Origin: Sphingobacteriaceae bacterium
Lineage (GTDB): Bacteria > Bacteroidota > Bacteroidia > B-17B0 > Aurantibacillaceae
Direction of reading: 5' to 3'
DNA: 22,698 nucleotides
Assembly: GCA_023251695.1 (NCBI GenBank)
Contig: JAHEYE010000036.1
Location: 1-22,698, forward strand
In this document: positions 21,996-22,698 of the stretch, piece after piece
Position numbering within the stretch: position 1 is the first letter of the stretch
How the letters are laid out: every line of letters starts with the position of its first letter
Position numbers and translations under genes: made by a program
The notes under the pieces: generated by a model
What the model was told of the DNA's origin: nothing
Seen by the model: the letters and a program-made list of their open reading frames with translations, nothing else
Database searches by the model: none

Positions 21996-22698
21996 TTATT
22001 CAAATTTTGCGCGGTGGTCTTCAATGTTCGCTTTCTTACGGAGCGCATTATACACTTCGTAATCTGAACGGCCGCTTAACATTTGTTCTGCCTGCATTTT
22101 AATTGGTTTCAAGTCCGTTACAGGAGCGCCTTCATCAATGGTTGCAACAGCAACAATAAACACGCCATTGTCACCAATTACCGGTTTTGAAACTGATCCC
22201 GGTTTCATGGTATATACGGTTCCTATTAAAGCGTCTTCACGACCAATAGCTCCCACATTAAATGCAGCGAAGGTTAGTTTTTCGGAAGTTTCAATTTTGA
22301 TTCCCATCTTTGAAGAAACCTCATCGAGTTTACTCGCAGTTCCTGCTTTAGCTGTAAATTCTTTAACAAACTCTGCCGCTTTTTTAGCCTGACGTGCTTT
22401 AGCAATTACTTCTTCTTTTACTTCCTCTAAAGGCAAAGTTCCTTTTTCGCGGATAGAAGTTAAATGTGCTACTACAAACTTATCTTTGAATTCGAAAACC
22501 TGTGGCGCGATTTCTCCTTTGGTTCCGGCATAAGCCCAACGCACTAATTCTTTTGCGCCTTCTAATCCCGGTAAAGACTTATCGTTCTCTTTAATGTTTT
22601 CAGCAATGCGCTTATTCATTTTTTGTTTTTCAACAGCTTTTTCAAATAATTCAGAAGTATTGTTTTGTCCTGCAAAATCACTGGCAGCCTTATAATAT
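21996..22698 (-). CDS. SurA/PpiD-type peptidyl-prolyl cis-trans isomerase, 3' part only
   Basis: The C-terminal 233 residues of a periplasmic folding factor of the SurA N-terminal/PpiD type, cut by the right edge. The frame is open through 22698 (YYKAASDFAGQ at the edge), so the internal ATG at 22619 is not the start. Seen are ENDKSLPGLEGAKELVRWAYAGTKGEI, the end of a parvulin-like domain with EFKDKFVVAHLTSI, a Lys/Glu-rich helix, and the block FAAFNVGAIGREDALIGTVYTMKPGSVSKPVIGDNGVFIVAVATI, the usual second half of Bacteroidota PpiD-like proteins. These proteins are normally inner-membrane anchored and help outer-membrane proteins fold. A terminator follows the stop. Confidence 0.85.
   Translation of the reverse strand, partial: YYKAASDFAGQNNTSELFEKAVEKQKMNKRIAENIKENDKSLPGLEGAKELVRWAYAGTKGEIAPQVFEFKDKFVVAHLTSIREKGTLPLEEVKEEVIAKARQAKKAAEFVKEFTAKAGTASKLDEVSSKMGIKIETSEKLTFAAFNVGAIGREDALIGTVYTMKPGSVSKPVIGDNGVFIVAVATIDEGAPVTDLKPIKMQAEQMLSGRSDYEVYNALRKKANIEDHRAKFE

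Noticed and set aside
22138..22619. ATG at 22619 as the start of the isomerase gene, and a plus-strand frame at 22138-22392
   Set aside because: The minus frame continues open through the window edge with family-like sequence, so the ATG is internal; the plus-strand frame is its shadow.

Overview
The window is from the chromosome of a member of the phylum Bacteroidota. The gene content points there directly: gliding/type IX secretion genes gldB and gldC, a PorP/SprF-family outer membrane protein, a 2,873-residue SprB-repeat surface protein with a type B type IX secretion (T9SS) sorting domain, and several Bacteroidota-style signal peptides and lipoproteins. AT-rich intergenic DNA and matches to the phylum's -7 promoter element (TAnnTTTG) agree. 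I cannot place it below phylum or class; it is probably a free-living, uncultured-type lineage. I see no rRNA, tRNA, CRISPR array, insertion sequence, phage gene or integrase.

Layout. (1) 42-2165, plus strand: an exported MEMO-family protein and an exported isoaspartyl peptidase/asparaginase, tightly spaced. (2) 2167-4192, minus strand: nadE-ybaB operon, preceded by a small outer-membrane beta-barrel gene with its own terminator. (3) 4241-5641, plus strand: gldB and gldC. (4) 5695-6444, minus strand: a lipoprotein with a good promoter, and a 31-codon lysine/alanine-rich histone-H1-like gene with its own perfect hairpin terminator. (5) 6445-6727: AT-rich spacer with palindromes and a 27-nt direct repeat. 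(6) 6728-17977, minus strand: giant SprB-repeat adhesin, PorP/SprF partner (stop and start codons abut), and a 545-residue Ig-like lipoprotein that seems to begin at CTG. (7) 18106-21576, plus strand: Nudix hydrolase, bifunctional phosphoglucose/phosphomannose isomerase, lipB octanoyltransferase and a membrane-anchored serine hydrolase, closely packed. (8) 21573-22698, minus strand: adrenodoxin-type ferredoxin, an interspersed repeat, a terminator, and the 3' part of a SurA/PpiD-type peptidyl-prolyl isomerase that runs off the right edge.

How the genes work together: the main theme is surface secretion and motility. GldB and GldC are accessory gliding/T9SS components. The giant protein is a likely T9SS cargo, and the PorP/SprF protein made from the adjoining gene is its likely outer-membrane partner. 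The most striking sequence signal is inside the adhesin. Its 29 repeats of about 78 residues mostly carry four cysteines. In the three repeats that lack cysteine 2, cysteine 3 is also missing, while cysteines 1 and 4 always remain. This predicts two disulfides per repeat, C1-C4 (universal) and C2-C3 (optional). The other genes are ordinary housekeeping functions (NAD, lipoate and sugar-phosphate metabolism, envelope folding).
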